Source: Shewanella sp. TC10 (GTDB taxonomy: Bacteria > Pseudomonadota > Gammaproteobacteria > Enterobacterales > Shewanellaceae). Taken from it: a stretch of DNA of 50,966 bases. The notes beneath the pieces were generated by a model. That model did not search any database, was not told the DNA's origin, and saw nothing but the letters and a program-made list of their open reading frames with translations. The number at the start of each line of letters is the position of its first letter. Position 1 is the first letter of the stretch. Position numbers and translations under genes: made by a program. This document shows positions 17,867-29,000 of this stretch, piece by piece. The stretch covers positions 1 to 50,966 of the forward strand of contig NZ_VKHR01000040.1 in the NCBI RefSeq assembly GCF_009663145.1, in the 5' to 3' direction.

Positions 17867-19381
17867 TCAGTTATTGGCGTATTGCAGTTGTTTATTTTTT
17901 TCAATTTTAGCCATGAGTTGTTTACTTAGGGCTGCAAATTGAGTCCGCTCTTTTTTATCGATAGGTTGTGATTTTGGCAACTTGACCGTTCTTGGGTTGC
18001 GGTGAACGCCATTAACAATAAACTCGTAGTGTAAGTGGGCTCCGGTGACACGGCCTGTTTTACCTAGTGTTCCAATAATCTCACCCTGTTTTACACTGTC
18101 ACCACGTTTAACTTTTCGTTTATTTAAATGCAAATATTTGGTGGTGTAGGTGTCATTGTGTTTAATGAATACATAATTACCATTGTACTTGTTGTAGCTT
18201 GCTTCAACGACTTTACCTTTACCAGCAGCTTTGATTGGGGTGCCGATAGCGGCCACATAATCAACCCCTCTATGGGCTTTTACTTGACCTGTAACTGGGT
18301 GCAAACGTCGAGGATTAAAGCTTGAACTAACATATTTAAAGTCTACAGGTGAGCGCAAGAAAGCCTTTCGCATGCTATTGCCAGATTCTGAATAGTATTC
18401 GCCATCTGTATAACGCACTGCAGTATAGCGTTCGCCTTGGTTATAAAATTCTGCTGCTAAAATATTACCTGTACCAATATATTGTCCATCGACATACTCT
18501 TCTTCATACATCAGTGAAAAATGGTCGTCTTTTCGAATATCGAGCGCAAAATCGATATCCCAACCAAATATATTGGCCAATTGCATTATATGATTAGCTG
18601 AAAGGCCAGCGGTTGCCGCAGCATTCCAGAAGTTACTGCTGATATTGGCAGTAATAAATTTGTTTTCTAAAGTAATGGTTTTTACATTGACCGTTTCTTC
18701 AAATTTATCTTCGTTTTTGCTGATCAATAAAGTGGAAATTTTATCCATTTGATAGCTGATTTGGGTAATTTCATCTTGAGCATCTTTAGTTACGATGATT
18801 TCTTCACCCGGCATGATTTTAAGCAGGTTCTTTTTAGATTTAGGTAGACGAGTTATTTGATATACATCCCGCGGAGTTAAACCCGCGCGATTCGCTAACC
18901 CACCAAAAGTATCACCTTTAGAGACTTTATACGCTTTATGAGACAACAAATCTGCTTCACGGTATGGAACAGCATTTTCCGCATCTTTAGTCGGAGTTAA
19001 TATCGTATTGTCAGAAGCCGCTAACGGGTTTAAATCTGCAATTGGGCTACTTTCTTTTGAAGGTGTTAATGCTTGCAGCTTTTGCAACGATGTATTTGAT
19101 TGGGAACCTGTTTGGCCAGGTGGTGTCGGGGTACGAAAAGCTAAAGGGACTGAATACTCTGACTGCTTATTGGGTGAGTTTGTTTCATCGCCTTTATGAG
19201 GAGCATTTTGTAAAGACTGTATACGCTCAGAAAGGTCAACTTTGCCCACTTGGGTGTGTTTGGAAGCTTTAGCGTCATCTGAAGGAAATAACACGATAAT
19301 AACCGTGAAAATAACTAACAAGCTAAGTGCAATTTGATGCGCTTTTGGCAGTAATTTGATTAAAGTGATTAGCTTTGCCAT
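17867..19381 (-). CDS. mepM: Murein DD-endopeptidase of the MepM type (LysM and peptidase M23)
   Basis: Periplasmic, membrane-anchored hydrolase that cuts peptide cross-links so that the wall can grow. The protein of 504 residues has an N-terminal membrane anchor (about 16-33), a long polar linker, a LysM/OapA-like domain (about 150-200, YKVSKGDTFGGLANRAG), an intermediate domain and a C-terminal M23 domain. Zinc ligands H370 and D374 (HRGVD) and the HLH at 449-451 are intact, so it should be active. It is divergent from tyrS and about 100 bases upstream of anmK, an association conserved in gammaproteobacteria. Confidence 0.93.
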   Translation of the reverse strand: MAKLITLIKLLPKAHQIALSLLVIFTVIIVLFPSDDAKASKHTQVGKVDLSERIQSLQNAPHKGDETNSPNKQSEYSVPLAFRTPTPPGQTGSQSNTSLQKLQALTPSKESSPIADLNPLAASDNTILTPTKDAENAVPYREADLLSHKAYKVSKGDTFGGLANRAGLTPRDVYQITRLPKSKKNLLKIMPGEEIIVTKDAQDEITQISYQMDKISTLLISKNEDKFEETVNVKTITLENKFITANISSNFWNAAATAGLSANHIMQLANIFGWDIDFALDIRKDDHFSLMYEEEYVDGQYIGTGNILAAEFYNQGERYTAVRYTDGEYYSESGNSMRKAFLRSPVDFKYVSSSFNPRRLHPVTGQVKAHRGVDYVAAIGTPIKAAGKGKVVEASYNKYNGNYVFIKHNDTYTTKYLHLNKRKVKRGDSVKQGEIIGTLGKTGRVTGAHLHYEFIVNGVHRNPRTVKLPKSQPIDKKERTQFAALSKQLMAKIEKNKQLQYANN

Positions 19382-19506
19382 CGACCTATGTACCAGTTTC
19401 TCTTTTTCGTTGTAATCCCCTTAGTGTACACACTTTCAATTAGCGTGGCTAACAAGTAACATAGGCCTCTTATTTTTTTATTATAGCTGCAGGAGTAGGT
19501 GCCGAA

Positions 19507-20703
19507 ATGGCTGATTTAGACCAAGTGTTAGCAGAAATTAAACGTGGTACCGACGAGATTTTACTCGAGTCAGATCTGCTAGAAAAACTTAAAGAGGGAC
19601 GTCCTTTAAGAATTAAACTAGGTGCAGATCCAACCGCTCCAGATATTCATTTAGGCCATACGGTTATTCTAAATAAACTGCGCGCGTTTCAAGAGCTAGG
19701 TCATGAAGTTATTTTCTTGATTGGTGACTTCACCGGCATTGTAGGTGATCCAAGTGGTAAAAACTCAACACGTCCTCCATTAACTCGTGAAGATGTTCTT
19801 GCTAATGCTGAAACCTATAAAGAGCAAGTGTTTAAGATTTTAGATCCAGCTAAAACACGTATTGAATTTAACTCTAGCTGGTTAGAGCCTTTAGGTGCTG
19901 CAGGCATGATCCGTTTAGGTTCAAAGCAAACGGTAGCGCGCATGATGGAACGTGATGACTTTAAAAAGCGTTATGCTTCGGGTCAGGCAATTGCCATTCA
20001 CGAATTTATGTATCCTTTACTACAAGGTTATGATTCTGTAGCCCTTAAAGCTGATGTTGAGCTAGGTGGTACTGATCAAAAGTTCAATTTGTTAATGGGT
20101 CGAGAGCTGCAAAAAGCTGAAGGCCAGAAACCGCAAACGGTTATCATGATGCCTTTATTAGTGGGTTTAGACGGTGTGAAGAAAATGTCTAAATCAGCTC
20201 ATAACTATATTGGTGTGAGTGAGCCTGCGAATGAAATGTTCGGTAAAATCATGTCTATCTCAGACGATTTGATGTGGAGCTACTTTGAGCTTCTTTCATT
20301 CCGCCCATTGGCAGAAATCGCGCAATTTAAAGAAGATATTGCTAATGGTCAAAATCCACGTGATGTTAAAATTGCACTAGCAAAAGAAATCATTGCAAGG
20401 TTCCATGATCAAGAACAAGCTGATGCTGCTCACCAAGAGTTTATCAATCGCTTCCAAAAAGGTGCGATGCCAGATGACATTGAAGAGATGGAATTTGAGG
20501 CTGGTGAAGGGCTAGCGATTGCTAACTTACTTAAAACTGCAGGCTTAGTCGGTTCAACTTCTGATGGTATGCGCATGATTAAGCAAGGCGCTGTTAAAAT
20601 GGACGGTGAAAAGCTAAGCGATACTCGCCAAGTGTTCGAAGCGGGTTTAACTGCGATTTTCCAAGTGGGTAAACGCAAATTTGCTAAAGTGACTTTGGTT
20701 TAA
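19507..20703 (+). CDS. tyrS: Tyrosyl-tRNA synthetase
   Basis: Class I synthetase charging tRNA-Tyr. HIGH-type motif HLGH at residues 48-51, KMSKS at 226-230 and a C-terminal S4 RNA-binding domain (about 335-395). The KMSKS form and the length of 398 indicate the second bacterial TyrRS subtype, not the E. coli TyrS subtype with KFGKT. GCAGGAGTAGG precedes the ATG. It is divergent from mepM. The last codons and stop are partly copied several times in the sequence that follows. Confidence 0.96.
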   Translation: MADLDQVLAEIKRGTDEILLESDLLEKLKEGRPLRIKLGADPTAPDIHLGHTVILNKLRAFQELGHEVIFLIGDFTGIVGDPSGKNSTRPPLTREDVLANAETYKEQVFKILDPAKTRIEFNSSWLEPLGAAGMIRLGSKQTVARMMERDDFKKRYASGQAIAIHEFMYPLLQGYDSVALKADVELGGTDQKFNLLMGRELQKAEGQKPQTVIMMPLLVGLDGVKKMSKSAHNYIGVSEPANEMFGKIMSISDDLMWSYFELLSFRPLAEIAQFKEDIANGQNPRDVKIALAKEIIARFHDQEQADAAHQEFINRFQKGAMPDDIEEMEFEAGEGLAIANLLKTAGLVGSTSDGMRMIKQGAVKMDGEKLSDTRQVFEAGLTAIFQVGKRKFAKVTLV

Positions 20704-20827
20704 AACTACAGAGACTTTGGTTTAGAACGATAGAGAATTAGGTTTAAAGCAAATTATTTCGGTTTAAAACGATAGTGACTTTGATTTAAACGATTGTGAC
20801 TTTGATTTAAACGATAGTGACTTTGAA
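20689..20827. repeat. Degenerate 21-bp tandem repeats derived from the tyrS 3' end
   Basis: GTGACTTTGGTTTAAAAC (20689-20706) spans the final tyrS codons and stop. Related units follow: GAGACTTTGGTTTAGAACGATA (20711-20732), GGTTTAAAACGATA (20761-20774), GTGACTTTGATTTAAACGATT (20775-20795), the same with a final A (20796-20816) and a partial copy to 20827. Confidence 0.85.
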
Positions 20828-20874
20828 ATGAGCACGCTACTGATATCGAGTTCATTACCATCGCTATTAAACGC

Positions 20875-20905
20875 ATAAAAAAACGACTCAAATGAGTCGT
20901 TTTTT
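20875..20905. terminator. Bidirectional terminator between tyrS and the convergent NTF2-like gene
   Basis: Stem ACGACTC / GAGTCGT around AAAT (20883-20900) with A and T tracts on either side. It can end both the tyrS transcript and the minus-strand unit that stops at 20935. Confidence 0.88.
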
Positions 20906-20934
20906 GTTGTCTGAATTATTGTACTGCAGACAGT

Positions 20935-21420
20935 TTATTGAGTCTGTAGTTGATCTGACATGGTTTGGTAATCCATTAAATCAACTTGCTCAGTCATTCT
21001 TTCTGTATTCATATCAAACTTTAGTGTCGTTACACCCGGTATTGCGATTTCGATAATTTTCCCCGGTTTACCAAACTGCTCGCCCGGACCTCTCAGGTGA
21101 TAATTACCAATCATTACCACTAATGAACCTGTATTAAACATATGCTCGATATTGAACTTGTATTCTAAAACACCTTCATGGGCTCGCTCAAAAAACTCAA
21201 TGATATGGCGACCGCCTTGGTAGGTTACATTGGCAGTTTTATCGTAAAACACGCTATCACGATTATAAAAACGACGAAGGGAGCGGTAGTCATGATCGGT
21301 TAACGCTTGCATGTATTGCATCGCCATCTGCTGTTCTCTAGGCATTTCGCCCACGACAGCTTGGCTAGTAAAGCTGAATAAACCGCAAAAAATACCACAT
21401 AACAAACCAATAATTCGCAC
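20935..21420 (-). CDS. Secreted NTF2/SnoaL-like protein
   Basis: Protein of 161 residues with a signal peptide (about 1-21, cleavage near SQA) and a single NTF2-like cone domain: a helix pair with MQYMQALTDHDYRSLRRFYNRDSVFYD, then a curved sheet including GGRHIIEFFERAH, as in SnoaL-type proteins. No catalytic set can be assigned, so function is unknown; it is probably periplasmic. The GTG start follows the TRIC gene stop directly (TAAGTG), with AGAGG just before, so the two are translationally coupled. It is the last gene of the mtnN-led unit. Confidence 0.8.
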   Translation of the reverse strand: MRIIGLLCGIFCGLFSFTSQAVVGEMPREQQMAMQYMQALTDHDYRSLRRFYNRDSVFYDKTANVTYQGGRHIIEFFERAHEGVLEYKFNIEHMFNTGSLVVMIGNYHLRGPGEQFGKPGKIIEIAIPGVTTLKFDMNTERMTEQVDLMDYQTMSDQLQTQ

Positions 21421-22053
21421 TTAGGGCCTCTTACTTTTTAAATCAAACGCAGGTAAAGATAAATGCCAGCGTATTGCGCTCAGACGAATAATCAAGGTAC
21501 TGAACATCGCAAAGAACAGTGCATTAATGCTATCCATGCCAACTTCAATACTCAAGGTGTAACAGATGCCACCGACTATGGAGGCGGTAGCATAGATTTC
21601 TGTACGAAGTACCATAGGAACTTGGCGGCACAGTAAGTCACGAATGATACCACCACCCACACCAGTAATTAACCCCATAATGACAGCTGACATACCAGAT
21701 AAGCCCAACATTAGCGCCTTTTCTGCTCCGATGACGGTAAATAATGCTAATCCAAAGGCATCAGCGACAGGCAAGGTTAATTGAGGCAACTTATGGGGCT
21801 TTCTAACGAGTATGAAGCAAGCAAATACTGTGGCTAAAATTACGATGATGTAATTAGGATCGCTTATCCAAAATACTGGTGTTGCACCTGTAAGTGCATC
21901 ACGGATACTCCCACCGCCAATAGCAGTAACGGATGCTAAAACAATAACACCAAAAGGGTCCATCCGGTGTTTACCTGCAGCTAAGGCGCCAGAAAGGGCA
22001 AAAACTGCGGTACCGCATAAATCAAAAAAGTAAATCCACTCGAAATTAATCAT
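21421..22053 (-). CDS. TRIC-type (UPF0126, YadS-like) cation channel protein
   Basis: Inner-membrane protein of 210 residues made of two similar halves, each with three helices and a glycine-rich motif: [11 protein letters not shown] (about 46-56) and GGGIIRDLL (about 132-140). This is the pattern of the prokaryotic relatives of eukaryotic TRIC channels, shown in some bacteria to form trimeric potassium-permeable channels. Its own ligand and role here are unknown. It overlaps the DUF2721 gene by eight bases and abuts the NTF2-like gene. Confidence 0.88.
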   Translation of the reverse strand: MINFEWIYFFDLCGTAVFALSGALAAGKHRMDPFGVIVLASVTAIGGGSIRDALTGATPVFWISDPNYIIVILATVFACFILVRKPHKLPQLTLPVADAFGLALFTVIGAEKALMLGLSGMSAVIMGLITGVGGGIIRDLLCRQVPMVLRTEIYATASIVGGICYTLSIEVGMDSINALFFAMFSTLIIRLSAIRWHLSLPAFDLKSKRP

Positions 22054-22513
22054 TTGAGTGCTCTTTAGTGTGTGATTTTGCCGGATTTATCTCTTGTTTA
22101 CAGTGCTGCTGACAGCTTAACTCTTTAATGTGAATGTTAAGTGCATCGACTGAGATCCTAATCTCGATGACAGATAAAATAAGTGAGTAGAGTAAAAACA
22201 GCAAACTCAGACCAAAAACAATTGAACCTGTATGGAAAAAACCAAGATAGATAAAAATCATGCTAATGACACAAATTGCAAAGCTGACAACACCTGCTTC
22301 TTGCATGCGTCTAATTATGCTAATGCGCTGTCTTAGGTTTTTGATTTGCTCATTGTCAACAGGCTTACCTGAGGCACTGAGGTTTCTGATAAGAGCAGCT
22401 AAAGAAAAAAAGCGATTGGTATAGGCAAGTAACAACAATGAAATTGCAGGAAATAATAAACCGGGTGTCGTTAATGAAATTTGGATGTTATCTAACAAGA
22501 CAGTTTGCCTCAA
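22046..22513 (-). CDS. DUF2721 family membrane protein
   Basis: Protein of up to 155 residues with the DUF2721 pattern: [31 protein letters not shown] near the start, then [24 protein letters not shown] and further helices. About three membrane segments and a polar tail with two cysteines. Function unknown. The start is uncertain: TTG 22513 has no ribosome binding site, whereas TTG 22498 has GAGG nine bases upstream and would remove only five residues. It overlaps the TRIC gene, so the two are likely made together. Confidence 0.8.
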   Translation of the reverse strand: MRQTVLLDNIQISLTTPGLLFPAISLLLLAYTNRFFSLAALIRNLSASGKPVDNEQIKNLRQRISIIRRMQEAGVVSFAICVISMIFIYLGFFHTGSIVFGLSLLFLLYSLILSVIEIRISVDALNIHIKELSCQQHCKQEINPAKSHTKEHSND

Positions 22514-22566
22514 ATGGAACGGGATAAATCATTTAGCTGGTTATAATAACTCTTTTGTAAAAAAAG

Positions 22567-23568
22567 TTACATTGCTTGTAACCATCTTAATGCTGTCCAC
22601 AAAATAGGGATGGCGATAGTAAAAAATATCCAAAAAGTCACCGCCCAAGAAGTCAGGCTGATGGCGTTCTTAATATCGTTTACCAAAGGCAGTCTAGAGG
22701 GGTTTATTTTACTGGCATTAACTCGCTGCTCCTTATGGCCAATAATAAACTTCTGCGGGCCACCTAATTCAATTTCTAGAATTTTACTGCCAATGTATAA
22801 ACTTGAATAACCATAAATTCCCCCTGTATGCGAAGGCTGTTTAAATAGAATAGCAATATTTTTAAAGCCACCTTGCAGGACTAAGGTGAAGTTCCATAAC
22901 CAAATTGGTAAGGCATAGATAATGCGATTAATGATGTATATCGGAGCACTAAAAAAGCGATACTGAGGTACGTAATTAGGCCAGCAATGCTCTAATTGTT
23001 TTAGTAAATGCAGAAACAACACAAGTGGTGTGCCGCCGATAGCGTAAAACAAAATTGTCGCCACAGTGCCATAGCTTGGCGATATAAGCAGTCTTTCTAT
23101 GGTGGATTTTGCAATGCCTACTTCGGATAAACTATCTGTTTGCTGGGTTAACCATGGTGAAAGATAACTTCTTGCTGAGGCTTTTTGTTCGTGTTCAAGT
23201 GCACTAACGACATCTTTAGCAACAGGCTTAAACCCAGCATCACTGATACAGAAATACAGTAAAACAAAATCGAAAAACCAAGGGTAGGCGGCTAACGATA
23301 AAATAAAATAAATCGTAAACCAAATTGGTATCACTAATAAAATGGTGGACAGTAAACCTGCAGTTAATTGTTGCTTAGGATTACGCTGTGGATGATTTAC
23401 TTTTTGACTAAGCAGAATAGCCAGTTGATGAAACCAAACAACAGGGTGGTACTTTCTTGAAATAGGCGCGACTCGTGAAATCAGTAACGCCATAAACAGC
23501 ACTAGGCAACTCTGCAATAAGCTACCATCTCTTAGAATCAGTTGTTCGTAAAAAGTGCTATCAATCAA
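22567..23568 (-). CDS. CobD/CbiB-family membrane protein with degenerate signature
   Basis: The protein of 333 residues resembles adenosylcobinamide-phosphate synthase: HPVVWFHQL early (about 41-49), NPKQQLTAG, SPWLTQQTDSLSEVGIAKSTIER (about 137-159) and the IYIINRIIYALPIWLW segment (about 211-226), with about five hydrophobic helices. In true CbiB the last-named region continues with an ESVAEN-SDG motif; here it reads ERLLISPSYG, so conserved acidic and asparagine residues are gone. No other cobalamin synthesis gene is nearby. It is best called CobD-related; similar genes sit next to mtnN in Vibrio. Enzyme activity is doubtful. Confidence 0.75.
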   Translation of the reverse strand: MIDSTFYEQLILRDGSLLQSCLVLFMALLISRVAPISRKYHPVVWFHQLAILLSQKVNHPQRNPKQQLTAGLLSTILLVIPIWFTIYFILSLAAYPWFFDFVLLYFCISDAGFKPVAKDVVSALEHEQKASARSYLSPWLTQQTDSLSEVGIAKSTIERLLISPSYGTVATILFYAIGGTPLVLFLHLLKQLEHCWPNYVPQYRFFSAPIYIINRIIYALPIWLWNFTLVLQGGFKNIAILFKQPSHTGGIYGYSSLYIGSKILEIELGGPQKFIIGHKEQRVNASKINPSRLPLVNDIKNAISLTSWAVTFWIFFTIAIPILWTALRWLQAM

Positions 23569-23630
23569 TTTAGTTTAACCACCCCAATGTTTACCATCTT
23601 AGCTATTAAAGCCAAAGTTTTATGGTTGGA

Positions 23631-24323
23631 TTATAGCTGTTTTAATAATGCGATGACCATTAATGCAGAGTAATGACCCGCTTTAACAATATATGAATCG
23701 AAATCGACAGCAGAGTCATTGTTGGCATTATCTGAAAGTGAGCGAATAACAACAAATGGTACTTCAAATTGGTGACAAACTTGCGCAATAGCAGCCGCTT
23801 CCATTTCACATGCAGCCATCTTAGGGAAGTTGTTCAACATGATTTTTGTACGTTCAGGATCGCAAATGAAGCTATCACCAGTGGCAATTAAGCCTTCGAT
23901 GACTTGCGCTTCACCTAAAGATGAAATTGCCGCTTTAGCTGCTTCAACTAATTTAGTGTCAGGAATGAATGCAGCAGGCTGAGAGGCCATTTGACCTATT
24001 TCGTAACCAAAAGCGGTGACATCAACATCGTGGTGACGTACTTCTGAAGAAATAACAATATCGCCAATATTTAAGCTATCAACAAATCCGCCAGCAGAAC
24101 CTGTGTTAATCACTGCTGTAACGTTGAAGTTATTAATGACTAATGTGGTCGCTATACTGGCAGCGACTTTACCAATACCAGAGCGAGTAACCACTACATC
24201 GTGACCCGATAATTGACCTTCAACAAACTCGATGCCAGCCACTTTTGAATGAACTGGATTCGTCATAGTTTCGATTAAGTGAGCAACTTCAGGTTCCATT
24301 GCACCAATAATAGCGATTTTCAT
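23631..24323 (-). CDS. mtnN: 5'-methylthioadenosine/S-adenosylhomocysteine nucleosidase
   Basis: Cytosolic enzyme (Pfs) that removes adenine from MTA, SAH and 5'-deoxyadenosine, relieving product inhibition of SAM-dependent and radical SAM enzymes. At 230 residues it has the full family layout: GAMEPEV with E12, NTGSAGG near 75, the MEAAA substrate motif near 173 and the catalytic aspartate in SLSDNAN near 197. It heads a five-gene minus-strand series whose later members are membrane proteins of unknown role. Confidence 0.97.
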   Translation of the reverse strand: MKIAIIGAMEPEVAHLIETMTNPVHSKVAGIEFVEGQLSGHDVVVTRSGIGKVAASIATTLVINNFNVTAVINTGSAGGFVDSLNIGDIVISSEVRHHDVDVTAFGYEIGQMASQPAAFIPDTKLVEAAKAAISSLGEAQVIEGLIATGDSFICDPERTKIMLNNFPKMAACEMEAAAIAQVCHQFEVPFVVIRSLSDNANNDSAVDFDSYIVKAGHYSALMVIALLKQL

Positions 24324-24507
24324 AAACTGATTCTCATTGATTAGTTTGCCAATTTCAGGTTTTTGGCATTAATAAGATAGCTAAGTTGAGTTTTATACTT
24401 GCTGATAAAAACAAATCTTTTACTCACTGTAAGTCTTAGCTTTAAAGATGGCGGCTAATATAGCACATATGGTTAAATCAGAACTGAGAGCGGTATAAAT
24501 TTTATCA

Positions 24508-24537
24508 ATAAAAAAAGCGCATTTTTCAATGCGCTTT
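24508..24537 (-). terminator. Rho-independent terminator after gltD
   Basis: AAAGCGCATT (24514-24523) pairs with AATGCGCTTT (24528-24537); on the minus strand the stem runs into a seven-T tract. It lies about 50 bases past the gltD stop. Confidence 0.9.
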
Positions 24538-24584
24538 CTAGTGTGCTGTTTAAAGCAGAGTATTAACTCATGCTGGTTTACAAT

Positions 24585-25997
<1,413 letters not shown>

Positions 25998-26002
25998 CTA
26001 AA

Positions 26003-29000
26003 TTACCCCGCCTTCACAGCTAGTTCCGGGCTTTTTTGCTCAATTTTGAGCAAGTCTGCAACGGCAATATTTTTAGGCTTAACTAATACAAAACAGTCTA
26101 ACCAATTCTCAAAATCACTTAGAATCATCTTGGCATGTTCACTACCTGTGGCTTCAACATGCGCTTCAATCAGCTCTTTAAGATGTTGCTGCTGAATTTT
26201 CGATTCTAATTTTTGTGTGTCGACAAGTTCAGTGTTTACTCGGCGGCTAAAGTGATTGAATCTATCGAAGATGTAAGCAAAGCCACCAGTCATACCTGCG
26301 CCGAAGTTCACGCCAGTTTTACCGAGGACCACTACGATACCGCCAGTCATGTACTCACAGCCGTTATCTCCTACGCCTTCTACCACAGCGATAGCGCCAG
26401 AGTTACGAACGCCGAAACGTTCACCTGCTTGGCCTGCTGCATAAACGCGGCCGCCAGTTGCACCATATAAACAGGTATTACCCATAATCGCGCTTTGTTC
26501 ACTTTGGAAAGGACTACCTACAGGCGGGTTGATGACAATTTTGCCGCCAGACATGCCTTTACCAACATAATCGTTAGCATCGCCAACCAGTTTCATTTCA
26601 AGGCCTGGACTGTTCCAAACCCCGAAACTTTGCCCAGCACTGCCGTTAAATTGCAGTGATATAGGTTCTTTAGCGCCGGTCACACCTACATTTGTGGCGA
26701 TATAACCTGAAAGTGCAGCACCAACTGATCGGTTTGTGTTATTGATGGCATATTGCTTAGTGAACGCTTTACCTTCAAGAACCGCTTGGGCTGTATCAGT
26801 CACAATTTGCAGGTTAAGTTCACCTTTATCAGAAGGCGGGTTTAACTCTTTCCAAGTGATTGCGCTGCCTTCAGCAACTTTAGGCTGGTATAAAATAGGC
26901 GCTAAATCTAAACCAAGCTGTTTAGCTGTTTTACCTTCAAGGGCATAGAGCCAGTCAGTACGACCAACCATGTCTTCAAATTTAGCAACACCTAAGGTTG
27001 CCATCCATTCACGAACTTCTTGTGCTACAAACTCAAAGTAAGTAATCACTCGTTCAGGTAAGCCGTGGTAATGCTTGTCACGCAAGTTCTTGTCTTGAGT
27101 AGCAACACCAGTTGCACAGTTATTTAAGTGGCAAATACGTAAATACTTACAACCTAGGGCAATCATTGGCACAGTACCAAAACCAAAGCTTTCTGCACCT
27201 AACAGCGCTGCTTTAACAATGTCTAAGCCCGTTTTTAAACCGCCATCTACTTGTAAACGAATTTTATGACGCAGGCCATTTTCCACCAATGATTGGTGTA
27301 CTTCTGCAAGACCTAACTCCCAAGGTGATCCGGCATATTTAACAGAGGTCACTGGGCTTGCACCGGTACCACCGTCATAACCAGAAATAGTGATCATGTC
27401 GGCGTAGGCTTTGGCTACACCTGTGGCAATGGTGCCAACACCTGGTTCTGATACCAGCTTCACTGAAACAAGTGCTTTAGGATTGATTTGTTTTAAATCG
27501 AAAATGAGCTGAGCTAAATCTTCAATTGAGTAAATATCGTGATGCGGTGGCGGTGAAATCAAAGTAACGCCAGGGCGCGCATGACGAAGACCTGCAATTT
27601 CTACACTGACCTTATGTCCTGGCAACTGCCCACCTTCACCAGGTTTTGCACCTTGAGCAACTTTAATTTGCAGCACATCGGCATTCACGAGGTAATGAGC
27701 AGTGACGCCAAAGCGGCCTGAAGCAATTTGCTTAATGGCAGAGTTACGTTCGCTATTAAATCGATTCGCGTCTTCGCCACCTTCACCTGAATTTGAGCGA
27801 CCACCGATACGGTTCATCGCAACAGCTAAGGCTTCATGGGCTTCAGGGCTTAATGCACCAATACTCATTGCTGCACTATCAAAGCGTGGGAATAAGTTCT
27901 CAGCAGCTTCTACTTTAGACTCTTCAATTGCTTGATTAGTACCTTTCACGCCGATTAAATCACGCAGTGTTGCAATTGGGCGATCGTCGACTAAAGCGGC
28001 AAACTTTTTGTATTTTGGATAATCTTGCTCTTTAAGACTCTGCTGTAGTGTATTGACTACGTCAGGGTTGAAGCTGTGGTATTCGCCACCTTCAACATAC
28101 TTCAATAAGCCGCCTTGAGGTAATGGCACATGGGCACGATACGCAGCGGTATGAAGTTTCTTTTGATCGGCAGCTAGATGCTCAAAGCTCGCACCTTCGA
28201 TACGGCTAATAACACCTTTAAAGCAAAGCTCAATAACATCAGACGATAAACCGACAGCTTCAAACTGTTGACTACAACGGTAAGAACCCACAGTACTGAT
28301 GCCCATTTTAGACATAATCTTACGCAGGCCTTTCTCAATGCCTTGACGGAAGTTAAGCATCAATTTGCTGTCATCTTCAATTTGGTTTTTCTTGGCCATT
28401 GCTGAAATTGATTCATACGCTAAATATGGGTAAATCGCGGTAGCGCCAAAGCCAAGTAAAACAGCAAAGTGATGTGGATCTCGAGCAGATGCTGTTTCAA
28501 CGATAATATTGGTATCACAACGTAAGCTTTTATCGACCAGACGTTGTTGAACAGCGCCCACAGCCATAGCAGCTGGAATTACCTGTACGTTTTTAGCAGT
28601 CGCACGGTCAGATAATATCAGCAGCGTTGTGCCACTTCGCGCTAAACGCTCAGCGTCATCGGTGATACGTTCAATCGCTTGTTGTAAGTTTTCATGAGCA
28701 TCGTAATTAAGATCAACTGTATTAGCGCGATAGTAAGTGCTATCGAGTCCTAATAATTGATTGAAATCACTGAATAATAAAACAGGTGAGTCGAACATGA
28801 CTCGGTAAGCAACGCCTGTTGTTTCGCAAAATAGATTTTGTTCACGTCCCACACAAGTGGTTAATGACATCACATGTTTTTCACGTAATGGATCGATAGG
28901 AGGGTTAGTCACCTGAGCAAACTTTTGACGGAAGTAGTCATAAAGAGAGCGAGACTTTTTCGACAATACGGCCATTGGCGTATCGTCACCCATTGAACCT

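Noticed and set aside
20689..20827. CRISPR array
   Set aside because: Units are contiguous and diverged without spacers, and derive from the tyrS end; no cas genes.
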